The notes below the pieces were generated by a model. That model searched no databases. It saw nothing but the letters and a program-made list of their open reading frames with translations, and was not told where the DNA came from. Both the position numbers and the translations under genes were made by a program. Shown here one piece after another: positions 32,702 through 45,000 of a DNA stretch of 64,000 nucleotides. Origin of the DNA: Phymatolithon calcareum (lineage: Eukaryota > Rhodophyta > Florideophyceae > Hapalidiales). Every line of letters starts with the position of its first letter. Within the stretch, counting starts at the first letter, position 1. The stretch covers positions 1,922,001 through 1,986,000 of the forward strand of contig OZ345373.1 in NCBI GenBank assembly GCA_977006965.1. Direction: 5' to 3'.

Positions 32702-33751
32702 ATGACAAAACGGCGTGCATTGCGACGAATCCCGACGAAAGGAGGGACTTGCAGGCACTCCGAAATTGCAATGACAGGCTCAGAGTCTGTGAAACGAAAG
32801 CTGAGTGTCGCAGTCGAGAGAGGCGATTGGACGCACGTCGTCCGTTTGGTACGAGTCCTCCATCCGACTGTTCTCAACTCTCCCCTAAGCCCCGCTGGCT
32901 GGACAGCGCTTCATTTTGCAGCCGCCGCAGACGAAACGACTGCAATAATATCGCTTCTCCTCCACGGCGCTGACACGGCTGCACGCGCCGACGCGGGCTC
33001 CACCCCTTTGCATCTCGCTGCGTGGAATGGCTCCCTCTCCGCGGCTGCAGAATTGGTCAAGGCCAGTTCGAACAACATGCTCTCTCTGACGAAGGCAAGA
33101 CGCAGTCCATTGCATTTTGCCGCGCGCCGGGGGCGGGCTGGGATTGTAGATGTTCTTTCAAAGGCTGGCGCGGTCCTTGATGGACAGGACAGAGACGGGC
33201 GCACTTCGATGCATCTGGCCGCAGGTGCGGGGCATTCCAGAACCACAAAAGTTTTGATAGACGCAGGTGCGAATATTACAATTGCTGATTACAAGGGCGT
33301 GACTGCGAAGCAAGCTGCTGTTGCAGCTGGTCATCTGGAGCTTGCGAATTTGATCGAAAGCGAAGAGAAGAAGGCCCTTCAAGAGACAGCGAGTGACGAG
33401 GTTTGTCGGTCACATGACGGATACCGCTCCATATCTGGAACCTCCGACGCATCATCAGACGAAACAGAGTTGACGACAATGTCACACTCCACTGCACTCA
33501 TCATGGCCACTCAGAGCACCACGCAGATCGCTGTTCCGTCCGGGCGAATAGATGGATCTCCCCTTCTTAGAGCACTTACTGGTACAGTGGGGTTTGTGCT
33601 CACCCCAGGGCTGCAACCTCCATCTGTTGTGTTATCAAGTCGTGATCAAGACGCATCACTTCTTGGTGCGGCATCGGTTTGTGCTGTTGTTTTATCTCTC
33701 GGAGGAGCTTTGTGGATGACAAGAACAGTTCCAACTCTTACTCTTATTTGA
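32702..33751 (+). CDS. Ankyrin-repeat protein with C-terminal membrane anchor
   Basis: Single-exon gene, 349 residues. Five ankyrin repeats, a protein-binding fold, with the diagnostic helix starts GWTALHFAAAAD (66-77), GSTPLHLAAWNG (99-110), RRSPLHFAARRG (133-144), GRTSMHLAAGAG (166-177) and GVTAKQAAVAAG (199-210). Residues 220-318 are Ser/Thr-rich and probably disordered. A hydrophobic segment at about 319-338 (SLLGAASVCAVVLSLGGALW) close to the C-terminus suggests a tail-anchored protein with the ankyrin domain in the cytosol. No signal peptide. The first Met is used; Met24 is an alternative. No breaks, so probably functional; partner unknown. An AATAAA-like signal (taataaac) lies at 33916-33923. 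Confidence 0.88.
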   Translation: MTKRRALRRIPTKGGTCRHSEIAMTGSESVKRKLSVAVERGDWTHVVRLVRVLHPTVLNSPLSPAGWTALHFAAAADETTAIISLLLHGADTAARADAGSTPLHLAAWNGSLSAAAELVKASSNNMLSLTKARRSPLHFAARRGRAGIVDVLSKAGAVLDGQDRDGRTSMHLAAGAGHSRTTKVLIDAGANITIADYKGVTAKQAAVAAGHLELANLIESEEKKALQETASDEVCRSHDGYRSISGTSDASSDETELTTMSHSTALIMATQSTTQIAVPSGRIDGSPLLRALTGTVGFVLTPGLQPPSVVLSSRDQDASLLGAASVCAVVLSLGGALWMTRTVPTLTLI

Positions 33752-34099
33752 ACGGCGAGTACTATGGAATCAACCAGCCCATTCGGACTTCTTGGAAATC
33801 CATAAGACTGTCATATTATTTCTGTTTCCAATTGTCAGTCCTCCCGTAACATTGGAGAGATTTATTCTAGAAGTATGTCATTGTGTTAAAGAGTGATACT
33901 CAGTACTTTCATCATTAATAAACATGAACCGTCTTTGCTCTTACAGAAACGCTCTAGTCTATATGTAAGCTGTCCAGAAAATTCCCGACTTGCTATTGGA
34001 AAGTGTAGCTCAGAATAAGGCATCAGACCAAAGCGTCACTCTAAGAACGTTTTACTTCTCCGAGTAAGACGAGCTACATAAACAACTGACAGGTGCTAA
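33752..34099. other. 3' flank of the ankyrin gene
   Basis: No further gene; contains the putative poly(A) signal near 33916. Confidence 0.4.
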
Positions 34100-34515
34100 T
34101 ATAGCAGTTCGTTCTGGACCCATAACCCCATCGAAGATGTAATCTTTTAGTAGCGCCAGGCTCACTAGAAACTGACACCATAATCGTCAGAGAGGACCGA
34201 AGGCGAAAAAACGTGCAGGAAGCAAAACAATGTGTTACTGAAATGAGGAATGGAAAAGAAAAACTGAAAAACGAGGACAGGGAAGAGGGGAGTGACGCGT
34301 GAGACGAATGGAGATACAGGCGAAAAGAGGGGAATAGATCTGGTGCTAGAATCCCGCCGAACTGGCTTGTGTGGTGAAAAAGAAGAGAAGAGAAAGGGTG
34401 AGAAGTGTCCAATTTCGCGTGGTCGAAAAGACTCATAGTCGTGACGCGTGTAGGATCTAAGCAATCGAGCCCAAATCCAGAGCATCTCCGCCTTCCTTTA
34501 CTAAGGAGTAGGGAA
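34100..34515. repeat. Dispersed repeat R1, copy 2
   Basis: Matches 4270-4600 in blocks (gacgcgtgtaggatctaagc; cttcctttacta) and 7440-7456 (gtagcgccaggctc). No coding capacity I trust; frames on the minus strand are Ser/Phe-rich translations of a purine-rich plus strand. Confidence 0.55.
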
Positions 34516-36913
34516 AAACTATGAGGGACTTCGATACCTTATCTATAAAGATGAATAGCACTTCCCATTTCTTAGTCTTCTTGCGATACACAAGAAAACG
34601 AGCAGCTGTAAACACCTCTTCTGAATCATTTCACTCCCCTCCATTTGCCGCAACGTGCTTAAAACAAAAACTCAGTCTTGTTTTTGCATAATATATCTTC
34701 GCCACCTATTCCATTGCATTCTTTACAGTGCTTGCTCGATCAACCTGTCCAGGAGAGAATCCGGGTCGTGCTGGCTTCGGAAGTGCACCAAACAGTAGAA
34801 GGGTTGGGCATAATCTTTCCAGTCCTGTAGTATCATTTACAGAATTCACAGCAAGGTGCAATATTTCCGCAGGACAACAAAGATTCATTGACTTCATTAT
34901 CTTAAAATAAGCAGACCTCATAGATCCATGGTACCTGTCGACATTTGGCATAGTCTTCGAAGACTCAGCAAGGGCTTCTAAGACGGAAATCAGCTTGCGC
35001 TGATGCCTTTAATTTCGCTGATACAAAATTCGAACGTTGATCGAAATGAAGTGAATCTAGAGGTCCATGATAATCATGAGATCAGCATTTCAATGTCGTT
35101 TTCCATACATCCTCTTATTTCATGCTCTGAGCAATTTCTTAGCCCAAATGAGTAGATTCATCAACGCAATGCAGCACATGATTTTCAATTACATGGAAAA
35201 TATCAACTGCGACTGTGCGATTGTGGAACTAAAGGCACAGCCGATGGGGTAAAGCTGAAGCTTCAGCTTCAGAGGGAAGCAAGAAAAACATTTCCTTTGA
35301 GTTGGCTCTCAAATCTGGGGGTGTGGTACAGAGGGTTTATATACACTAATTTTAAGCTGAAGTCGATAATCGGGCCATAAAAAGCGTCTCCAGTTGGTCT
35401 ATTCAGTCCGGATCCGATCAGCTATTGGTCAACACTTTACAATGTGTGCTCCAGATTACTCCGCCTATCGAATATGAGAGTAGAACTCCAATTACTCCAA
35501 TTTTACAGAACCCACCGTAATTAACATGGAAAGCATAATTGAAGTTAATGAATCAGAACTGGATTCCAGGTCATATGTTCGAGATCCTGAATCACATCGA
35601 AGGTTTTACGTATGACTTAACGAAATATTTCATTTCCGGGGGAAGTTTCAATCGAAGAATTGAAATATTTCGCAAGCAATAGTTTTTTATTATATTAGAT
35701 ATAAGAGGCAAGACACGACCGGATAGGAGCTAGAATTATCATTATTTTAGAAAATTTTGGAACGTTTTTCGGGTAACCAAGAGTCACGATTCAGGGTATC
35801 AGCAGTCATCAAGTATCTTGTGAGCTTCTAGACGCATTTGTGCATAGGTTTCGCAATGTTGCATCGTATTCTTGTCATGGACGCCGGAAATAAACCCAAA
35901 AGTTGCACCTTCTTGTGCGTCAGAGTTTCAATACCGATAAGTATGAGGGAAAATATGCAGTGAATGTGTAACTCCATGGTGCAAGTCTCACCGTATTTGG
36001 CCATTATTTTACGTGTTCCTAGCGCCTCTTATAGGCCCGTTGCTCACTAATGGTGCAAAAGGATCACAGATATGTGTGTGCTGGTTCTCTGCTTCCATCG
36101 CCAAGTGCCTAGTTCCCGAAGGGGCGCAGCAGTAGAGATTTCGGTATATATAGAGCTTCCTCTCTTAGAGAGGCCCCGGAGAGAGAGGGAAGCTACTTTA
36201 GCGTAACTGACTTTGTTGAAAACTCATCGCGCCTAATCCGCTTTGTTTCTTTACGTTTAATAGCTCACAACGTATTGCATGCGCACGACGACTTAATATT
36301 TTGAGCTCCCGAGACAATCATCGTCGGGTGATTGTCTGTTCTTTCTCGTTCCTGCCGAAGTATCTCGCACCTGAGCAAAAATCGTGAGGAGTTGTGATGC
36401 TCCCGTAGAGACCTTGGTCTCGGGATGCTTCGACAGTCGTTTAGCGCGGCTATAACATTGGAAGGCTTTGCTTTCTTGGGTAAACGGCACCGTGCGTGTA
36501 CAAATATCTCCAGAAACAACAGAAGTACTAGACCGGCAAAAGGCTAACTTTCCTGAGTGGATATTTGGCTATCGCTCTACGGAAACTGTTTTCCAAGAAT
36601 TGAAGGCAGCCGCGATCGTAAGGGTTCTCGGATTATCCACTCTTGAGCCGATAGGACTGTTCTTGCGCGCGTCGTTTCTGTCTGATTATTTTTGAGAAGT
36701 TTGCTGGACGTACGCTTCACCTCTGAAGCTATTAGTGAAGTTTCCGTATTCTAGGAAACAAGTTTGCTTGTTTCGTTCCAGGTTGAGTGACGAACCTAAT
36801 TGCTAGTGTTCAGGGGTGTTGATCACATTTGTAAAATAAAGACACGAGGGTTTCCGTGGCATTTGCGAAGCCAGTCTCCAACACACGTCGGTAGCGTGCC
36901 AGAGCGTTCGGAA
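34516..36913. other. Long gene-poor stretch
   Basis: About 2.4 kb, AT-rich. A 61-codon plus frame at 35067-35252 begins with a hydrophobic stretch (FPYILLFHALSNFLAQ) and could be a tiny secreted peptide, but nothing else supports it. A pyrimidine/purine inverted block at 36158-36192 (cttcctctcttagagaggcc) is local. Confidence 0.35.
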
Positions 36914-37085
36914 TGTGCCTGGGGACAATGGTTAGCTTCGCAGAAATCGGCAGTTCCGTAGCGACTATGGTACAGTTAATATACCGAGATGAGGAGTCTC
37001 GTAGCGACAATTGCACAGGTAATGCACCGAAGCCGGCAGTGCGTGGGACAATTGCAACGATAATGTGCCGAAGCCCAAAGGGCGA
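36914..37085. repeat. Minisatellite, about four copies of 42-43 bp
   Basis: Units begin near 36914, 36957, 37000 and 37042; shared phrases are gtagcgaca-tgg/ttgcaca, ggtaatgcaccgaagcc and taatgtgccgaagccc. Divergent copies, no TE link seen. Confidence 0.65.
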
Positions 37086-38464
37086 ATGTGAGGATAGTTT
37101 GAGAAAGCGCAGGACTCCTCAGAGATCCGTTGTTCAACTCTGGGTGTCGAGAAAATCGCTGGAGCGCAGATCTGTAGACCGGTGCACAGGCAACACCTAA
37201 GAATCTCTTGGCAATCCAAAGAGGAGACTTGTGGTGGGCCCGATCGCCCTTCCGAAGACTCTCCAAGTGAAGCCAAGTCTGGTTGTTTACCGTACAGGGC
37301 AAGAGTGTAGCCTATATGGCCTGCGATAACCGTCGTCGGTAACATGGCACTACTGTAATGCAACCTAGCTAACTCTACAGTAAGGACAGTATGACGCAAA
37401 ATGCAATCAACATCCTACTTTACAGTTCCCTCTAGGGCTCCGTTCACGTGTGTCACATGTCGCCAAAGACCGAAGTGCCACAATACCACAACATGGTCGT
37501 GTTTTTCGTGTCTGCAGACTGGAGTTACGACTCAGTCGGCTCTTTTTGAGTTGTGGCGCTACAATGCTTGAATCGGTTCTTACTTGTCCCAACGGCTGGC
37601 TTGAAACGGAAAGGCTTCTCCAAATGTGAAGGATGACCGAACGACCTGTGAAGATTTAGATTTCCATTTCTGGCTAAAAAAACTTGTAAATCAGCTCCCA
37701 TTTTAGCAATTGAATATCCTTTTCCAGCTCGTGCAATGTAGGCGGTAGTACCTCGTGGGAGAGATCCATTCAAGCTCAAATCACGAATGCAGAAGATTTG
37801 TTCTACACCATCATCCTAGGACTCTTTGCACTCCGCCTCGAAAACCGAATGAGGTCGCTCTGCATAAATAACAGCCCCGAAAATTAGGAGTGCACAATTG
37901 GTTGAACACTTCGCAGTGCGACTACTGAGCAGAAACTTGAAACCGAGAAAAAGCCAGACGACCAAGGAAAAGCCGAAGCCCTTCGCTAACCACAAAGGTA
38001 TATTTCGTACATGTAACAACATTATCTATTCAGCAAACAGGTCCACTGGGCGGAACGAATATGGTGTCCAAGCCTTACATGTTTCATCGCTCCATAACTA
38101 CCCATTTTTCTCTGCATTACTACTTTTTGGGAACTCTTCCAAAATACGCCGTATTTAGCCCTTCGCAACTGCTTACATTTTCCCTTGAAATTCCAGACTA
38201 TTAATAGACTAGCCTAAAACTACGAGTATCATACAAATTCCAAGAGGCTGTTGTGGCATTGATCATGATACATGTGAACACATGTATTCTGATCAGACAA
38301 GACCGTCGATTAATCCAATTATCATACTGATAGGTGACCATACATTCTCTCCTATTCTTTGTTGATCTACTGTTAGACTCTATAAATGTGGCAACTTCGC
38401 GGCGCCCTGGGCTTTCCACCAGGAAACAACCCGACCACAGCCAGTGTGCTTACTTTTTGTGTTT
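37086..38464. other. Gene-poor stretch
   Basis: About 1.4 kb with no ORF, repeat or motif I can support. Longest frame (36965-37399, minus) overlaps the minisatellite. Confidence 0.35.
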
Positions 38465-38925
38465 CATTTCTCAGAACGAGGGAAATTGACGCCCAATGAA
38501 GGCAATCTCCTTCTAAGAGAAGTCTGGGGCCAAGCCGAGCAAGGATTGAAACTAAAAATGAAAGAGCGTGCCACACCAACTGTGCTACTCAAATCTCGAA
38601 AGCACAGAATGCTTGCAGTGAAATGGTACTTCGGTCTCTTCCTCCGGCACTTAACCCCTCTTCCTATTCGGAGCACTTCGTCGACGTAACTGAGAAGAGC
38701 CTTAAAACCCTATAACGCCACCTCACACGACCGCAACTCAACGGAAATATCGAGGACGAAACAATGCAGGCGACAGGCCGTCTATTACAATTAGAGATTA
38801 TAATGACTGAAAGGATGATAGTGTGGTGCGATATTCTTAGAAAATGCGACAGATGCTCTGGTGCCGGTGAGCTCCGGCGTTGAGTGCTTCTAAAATAAAA
38901 ACTTAAAATTTCCCCATCCCTCAAG
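38465..38925 (+). mobile_element. 5'-truncated LINE-1-type 3' end, plus strand
   Basis: Encodes the LINE-1 C-terminus in two frames (REVWGQAEQGLKLKMKE; VKWYFGLF; ETMQATGRLLQLEIIMTERM, against ETMQAMNKLLELEIIMTEEM in LINE-1). It ends in the same tail (ctaaaataaaaacttaaaat). Frameshift near 38680. Confidence 0.8.
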
Positions 38926-39343
38926 TTTTCTCCTTTGGTTGAGTGGCTTTCCACTAGATCAGCTCCGGCCAGCAATTCCAAGAAATTTTTACGACAACTA
39001 CTTCCACGTGCGCTGAGAAACCAAAGTAGGCTCCCAATACTGATGATCTCCAAAGTTCTGCTCGGTTAAAAGTCAGTTGTATGCACCTTTGTCGTGTCTT
39101 CCTTTTTCTAATGTAGAGGATCATTGAAAACGTATTCGATTCTGAAGTGGTCTTCATTGATCTGCCATTTTCATCCCTTTTCCATAGCCCTAGTATTCTT
39201 CTCGACGCTTTTTTCTCAAGACACATCCTTTCTACGCTTCTGGAGTACTTCTTTCAAGTCTTTGTATAACAGGAGATACACAATGTCCTTCGTTGCTTCC
39301 TTTAGATCTTGCTTTTTCCGGTATTCATGTTCTTTATTATCTA

Positions 39344-39818
39344 AGAATCCATGTAACAGCCGGGACACAGGAATACGGGGTCGTGAAAATTATCAAATCT
39401 GCTACGGTCCCGGTAGCGCCGAGGCCAATTGCATGGGAATGCAGATATAGTATATACTCTAACAGTATAGCCGGTCTTCGAATTGCGTGCCTTTTTGGCC
39501 AGCTTGGGTGCAATGTTTATATTTTCGCTTCTTTCACATCGGATCATGGTCGCAAGAGAAGTGCTTTTTATCTCCTAAACGATAGTTATCATAATATGAT
39601 ATCCAAAATATTATTTTGCACCCAAATTGAACTTTGTCTTGCGTACTCTGGGCACAGTGAGAAAGCGCTCACCTCTAAGATTAAGTTGGCACTCGATTTA
39701 TCGGAACGTTTCCAAGCCATAGGCACCATTTTCTTCTCTATGGAGTAAATAGTGGATTTGATAATTTTCGGGCCCCGTATTATGAAGGCCAATTTGTCCC
39801 GGCTGTTACATGGATTCT
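39344..39818. mobile_element. 475-bp MITE with TA target duplication
   Basis: Terminal inverted repeats: the outer 23 bp are perfect (agaatccatgtaacagccgg then gac) and pair with the complement at 39796-39818. After a 10-bp gap a second paired block follows (aatacgggg...gaaaattatcaaatc). Both ends are flanked by TA (39342-39343, 39819-39820), the target of Tc1/mariner-like transposons. No transposase coding capacity; the 39293-39748 frame crosses the left end and is not a gene. Confidence 0.88.
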
Positions 39819-39957
39819 TAAAAGACGCTTATTACGTTTGATCACGCTCAATGAAAACTCTTTTGATTGATGTCTTCTCATCGTCACCGGTGGCTCTAAC
39901 TGACCCGGAGATCGCATTCTGCTATGTCGATGTTCAACACATTTTCCGCTAACATTC

Positions 39958-40264
39958 TTGTCAAAAAAGACTGGAAGCAGAAAAGGCGCTAGACGTGCTC
40001 ATACTATTTAGCAAGACACTCATAGAACGCATGGAGATCGAAGAAGGCCTGTATTGATTTGCAGAAGGTATGCCAAATAGCAGTGGAGTCCAAGCGCGAA
40101 AGACCCCATAGAGAACTGAGATAGGAGTACCTTGAATCCTGAGTTTTCCCGGCGGCCATTCTAGTCGGCGTTTCGTGAGCTGCACGAAGGTAGTTGGCAT
40201 CAGAGTAAGCCTTGCCCGATATCTTCGGAAGTCTTTGGGGCTTTTAAATAAACTTGAACAAAAA
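39958..40264 (+). mobile_element. 5'-truncated LINE, family A'
   Basis: Encodes EKALDVLILFSKTLIERMEI then EEGLY and stop (TGA 40055-40057). The 3' UTR has the A' tail (gtaagccttgcccgatatct; tggggcttttaaataaac). It lies in opposite orientation inside LINE B2. The TSD is A-rich and ambiguous (cttg-caaaaaa on both sides). Confidence 0.78.
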
Positions 40265-40489
40265 ATCAATCGTCGATTTCTAATTTCGATAGCAATCTCT
40301 CTGCCATTGGCGGCACACCTAACAGCTAATTCACATTTCGATACATTGAAGGACTTTAATGACCTGATACGTGTTGCCGGATGGAATCCTTTAACATTGA
40401 ATCCAAGTTGCCTAAGTTTATGAATCAATCTCACCAGCTCTTCGTATTCTTGGTATAGTCGTGTCATTTGTGACCCCTTGATATAATAT

Positions 40490-40745
40490 AATGAATGCTT
40501 ATTCCACTATGAGGCTACCAAGCAGTGTTTCTATATTTAACTCTACTTAGATTACGGCAAGGTGATATTCCTGCTCACTAGTTGTAAACACGATTCTGCA
40601 TTGACAGCCTCTCGGCATAGACAATTTTTACCCGAAACAACTGCGGTGGTTCCACGTTTCGCGCGTCCTCGTGGACGGGACCCTTTTTATTCAAACCTAT
40701 TCCAAGAAAGGAAATTTTCCAGGCTTGGTGCAACTCAAGAAGAAG
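40490..40745 (-). mobile_element. Family E tail joined to a LINE RT scrap
   Basis: Minus strand: 40745-40700 reads ELHQAWKISFLGIGLNKKG, which resembles the end of an RT palm (LINE B: ELHQAWRLSYL). Without a visible junction it continues as family E (PPQLFRVK, AERLSMQN) with tail acactgcttggtagcctcat. Possibly two nested pieces or a chimeric retrocopy. Confidence 0.55.
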
Positions 40746-40916
40746 GGTAGATCGTCTCCATGAATATTGTGTAAACGTATGCAATCTGTCCAACTTTCGT
40801 ACACTCCTTGATCGATGAGCAAAGGAAGAAGAGGGCAGATCGCTCGAGATACGAACTGATTCGAACAATCTACTGGTAGTTCTCCGCGTAAGAGAAAGGT
40901 CAACACGGATGCGATG

Positions 40917-41212
40917 TGTAAACCCATAGCGATTACTACATGGGTAGTGTTCCTGGAGCGTTGCATGCAACAAGTGCATGTGCCTATATCAGGCTACGCG
41001 TAATATCTAGATTTGAATACGTAACGGTATAATTGCGAAGGCCACATAGGGAACGCAATATACACCTAATTCGGGCAATCGGCAAGTGTGGATACACGTA
41101 TTGAAGCACTGCCGAATTGGTATAAGTAGCAACCATGCCTGAACAAAACAAAAAAGTCATCACTCTCACAAAAGGGACCGGAGTGGTCGACAGACATAGG
41201 GGAACGATCACA
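40917..41212 (+). repeat. 5' LTR, 296 bp
   Basis: Starts tgtaaacccatagcg and ends gatcaca. By-eye alignment with the 3' LTR gives about 19 substitutions and no indel (about 6%). TATA-like ggtataagtagc at 41119-41130 may mark the U3/R promoter. Confidence 0.88.
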
Positions 41213-41266
41213 GAAATTTCTGTCTCACGCGAGCAGAACTGAACCTTCGTCTGCTGGTCGTGTATT

Positions 41267-41997
41267 GTGACTACACGATCAGCTTCGCGAAGGATGAATT
41301 CGGAAGAAGAAAGTGAAGCAACTACCAATGCACATGTTGCTCTTTTTCAGCCAGTAATTCATCCAGTGTTACGAAGTGTGGACCCGAAGAATGTCGCGAC
41401 ATTCCGAAAGGATTGCGCAAGGTATGAAGACGAGGTTGCTGAAAACAAAACGAGATCCCTTCAATGTCGGTGGCGCCCTATAAGGTGTCTATGGACAGGA
41501 ATCTTCTAGAAAACATACATTTTCTTGGCGAATTCGAGGATATTGCACCCAATGCGTTACTCGAAAACGTTACGTCAAGTCACATCGAAACATACATCAA
41601 GAGTTTGGTGAAAAGGAAAGACGATGACGAAGTTAATCCAAACATTATAAAAGGTGAACTGACAGTTCTTCGTGTTCCCATGGAGATCGCAGACCCCAAA
41701 GCCCGGATGTTGCAGCTATGCAGTGACATTTTTTCAAGGCTGGATGGCGTAGGTTATGGAGACTTCAAAACCAAAAACCCTGAGAAAACTATTAAGTATA
41801 TCCAATCGCATCTCTATCCTCAAAACCTCAAGGATGCCATGGCAACACACTTGGAATTCCAAGGTGGATTGAAGAAGGAACTGAGAAAATATATTGCACT
41901 ACTCTGCAAAGATGCTGTAAGTCAGGACAAAGTGACATATCAAAAACCCAAGTCCTCTAGCAGCTCAAAGCAAGACCAAGAGAAGGAACCGTCTTAG
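41267..41997 (+). pseudogene. Ty3 gag region, one frameshift
   Basis: Starts MTTRSASRRMNSEEESEATT in one frame, then shifts near 41460 to a second frame with SVAPYKVSMDRNLLENIHFL ... NIIKGELTVLRVPMEIADPK ... ending in a Lys/Ser/Gln-rich tail (stop 41995-41997). Capsid-like helical protein that would form the virus-like particle of the retrotransposon. No CCHC knuckle is visible. Confidence 0.65.
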
Positions 41998-42099
41998 AAA
42001 ACCACGGTAGTGGCAGCACAAAGCCCAAGGAGTCCAACATACCGTTGTGTCTTATAAAAACACAAGCTAATAAGGGGATTCGCTGTTACATCAAACAAT

Positions 42100-45000
42100 G
42101 TCCAATTGCAAGACCGAAGAAACAGAGAAACTGATGAAACAGTATCGTGAAAAACGAAAAGCTGACGAAAATGTCGAAAAGATTGGTTCTCCGACAAGTG
42201 ATACGGAAACCGGATTAGGCGAAAGAAAAAGCACAATGATAATGGCGTCCTTCGCCAACTGCGTTACAAGGAACGTATGTGCTGACAGTGGCTCTGACAT
42301 AAACTGACGCCTTCTGATCTATTGGCTGATTTGGTGGTGCAAGGTGCAAATGTGGAAGTACGGAAACTCAATTGTCCGCAAAAACTTTATCTTGCCCTCA
42401 AGGTATCAGAAAGCAAGGAAGAATTGTTTTTGACGTACGACCGCGTGGCTACGGTTACAACTGAGCTCAAAATTCGACATGGAAATTCGCTAAAAACTCG
42501 TGACCTGAAGTGGGAAGTCTCAACCGGAGAAATGGCACCCCATTACTCGGACAGCCCTTACTTAATGCGCTTGGCCTGGACATTAAGGGAGTTCTTGAAG
42601 CTGCATGTGACAAAATTGGGCGAGAAATCAGTGCGGATGACCTGTTACCTGAGAAAAACTACCCTACAGCAACTGTTGCTCGCTACTTGTCGAATGGAGT
42701 CTATCATGCTGACCGAGGTTTTGAGGAGACAAATACGTCTGACCCAGAGAAAGGAAGCTGGCTAGGCCTCGGAAAGGACTCTGTTGAAGAGCATAATCGC
42801 TCACTCAATAATTTACTGCAGAACGCCGTTGACAATTGCATAAGCCGAAGCGGAGCAGAAAGATTGAAAAAACTTCTCCGAACCTACAGTGATCCACCAG
42901 CACAAGTGGCCCCTATGATGGTCGAAATAAGACCAGGAGTCACACCTGACATGTCCAGAGCGCGTCGGTACACCCCAGATAACCGTGAATTCATGGCTAA
43001 ATATGTGGATAAGCTGGAAGAATATGTCTTTTGTTCGCCAAAATCCAAATGCATCGTGGGTTACAGCACCGCTCCTTGTGCCACAGGGACCACCTGCACA
43101 TTTTAGACTCTCATTTGACCTTCGCCGGGTAAACGCATGCACCTTTCCTGTGGCCTGGCCGATGCCTCATATTGACAGTGAGCTATTGGATCTCTCTGGC
43201 AGGAGACATTTCGCTACCATCGATTTTTGTAGCGGCTATTGGAAACTACCGATGTCAGAAGAGAGTCAGGAGTACCATAACTTCATGATGCCAAATGGGA
43301 AGTATAGTCCAAGGAAAACTTTGCAAGGTGCAACACACAGCGGCTCTAACTTCCAATTTAGTGTTTGAATACTGTTTCAAGGATACACAAGATCACTTGA
43401 AAGCATGGCTGGATGACTTCCTCCTACATTATCGAACGTAGGAGGGTCTATTGGATGTGATTGAACATTTTTTCAAGACTTTCCAAGAAAAACTTCTCAA
43501 AATCTCGGCTACAAAGTCAGTGCTGTACGCTCTGTGCGTGCGTTGGTGCGGTTGCGTTATCGACGGTGACGGAGCACGGTGCGAATCACAACGATTAAGT
43601 GGGTTGATGAAAGCACATTATCCAGTTGTCGCATCCGAGCTGTGTCAGTACGTACATTGCTTGCAATGGATTTCAAATTGCATATCGGACTTCGCCGAAA
43701 GGATTCATCCACTTCGACTGTTATTGGAGGAGGCCTACAAGACTGGGTCACGGAAGAAAAAATCAATCCAATCTTTCAAACTGACGGAACTCGGTTGGAA
43801 CCAAAGCTACACCGGTTTATTCGACAGCCTTCAAGAGCAACTCCGCAGAGCAGTCGCTCTGTCACACAGGGATAGTTGGAAAACTTTATGTGTCTTCACG
43901 GACGCATCCGAAGAACATTGGGCAGCAGTATGTACGCAATGTGATCCTGAAGATCTGCAAAAAGAGCCCCTGGATCAACAACATCAACCACTCGCTTTTT
44001 CAGCGGAGCGTTCAACGATACGGAATACGGATGGAGTACCTTTGAAAAGCAAGCATTCTCAATCTACCATGTCTTCTTGAAGCTGGACTCTATGTTGGCC
44101 GCAGAACATGATGTACATGTTTTCACGGACCATAGCAATCTGCTCTTTGTGTGCAACCCACAGGCAATGGATCTGGCACTGGGAAGGCACATCGTGTCCA
44201 AAGTGCAGCGGTGGGCTTTGTGCCTCTCCCGATTCATGTACACAATCGAACATGTGTCTGGTGACAAGAACGTCATGCCGGACATAATGACCAGATGGTT
44301 CTTGAGGTATCGCGGCAAGCGCAGAGCACGCCGAATAACAACACTGATCTCAAAACGAGACATATTACAATCTCCGCTGGAAGATAAATTTGAATGGCCA
44401 TCACACTCGATGATCCAGAGCCCCCAAATTAAGGCGAAAGAGCTTCTACCTATGGACTCTTACAAAGACTCGGACGGAACGTGGTGCCTAAATGATCGAA
44501 CTTGGATCCTAAATGATTCAAGCGACGTACAGTTAAAGCTGTTTGTTGTCGCACATTACGGCTACTCGGGGCATCGCGGAGTGGAAAGCACTACTAGTGC
44601 CTTAGCTGAAAATTTGCACTGAGATTCCTTGAAAGATGACTGCAAGGAGTTCGTCAAGAACTGCATTCATTGTATAGCTGCAAAGGGAGGAAAACGCATT
44701 CCGAGACCTCTCTCGATGACACTATATGCATCAAAACCAAACGAAATTCTACATTTTGACTTTCTTTATATGGGTGTGGGATCGAACGGTCTCAAATACG
44801 TTTCGGTGCTGCGTGATTATTTGTCCACGTACACATGGCTGTGTCCTACGGTTACTGCAGGTGCAGCAACAGCCGAAATATCCAGAAGGATACGAGTTTT
44901 TACTACCATGTCGTACTGGGTTAGTGACCAAGCATTTCACTTCAAGAACGAAATTATGGGCACATTGGCACGTGACTACAAAATACAGCACAAATTCACA

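Larger units (their letters stand above)
38945..40480 (-). mobile_element. LINE family B fragment (B2) carrying two later insertions
   Basis: Minus strand, thumb to C-terminal region. Pieces in order: HKLRQLGFNVKGFHP (about 40430-40380); KCVEHRHSRMR and SVIKRNKRL (39950-39825); EHEYRKKQDLKEATKDIVYL (39335-39275); FNRAELWRSSVLGAYF (about 39080-39030). They align in sequence with the copy at 28.2-29.0 kb only if 39344-39818 and 39958-40264 are removed, which fixes both as insertions. Confidence 0.82.

Noticed and set aside
32623-33497. Minus-strand frames over the ankyrin gene
   Set aside because: Antisense shadows of an intact gene with clear ankyrin motifs.
39293-39748. 151-codon plus frame
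   Set aside because: Runs through the MITE end into LINE B2 sequence; chance frame.
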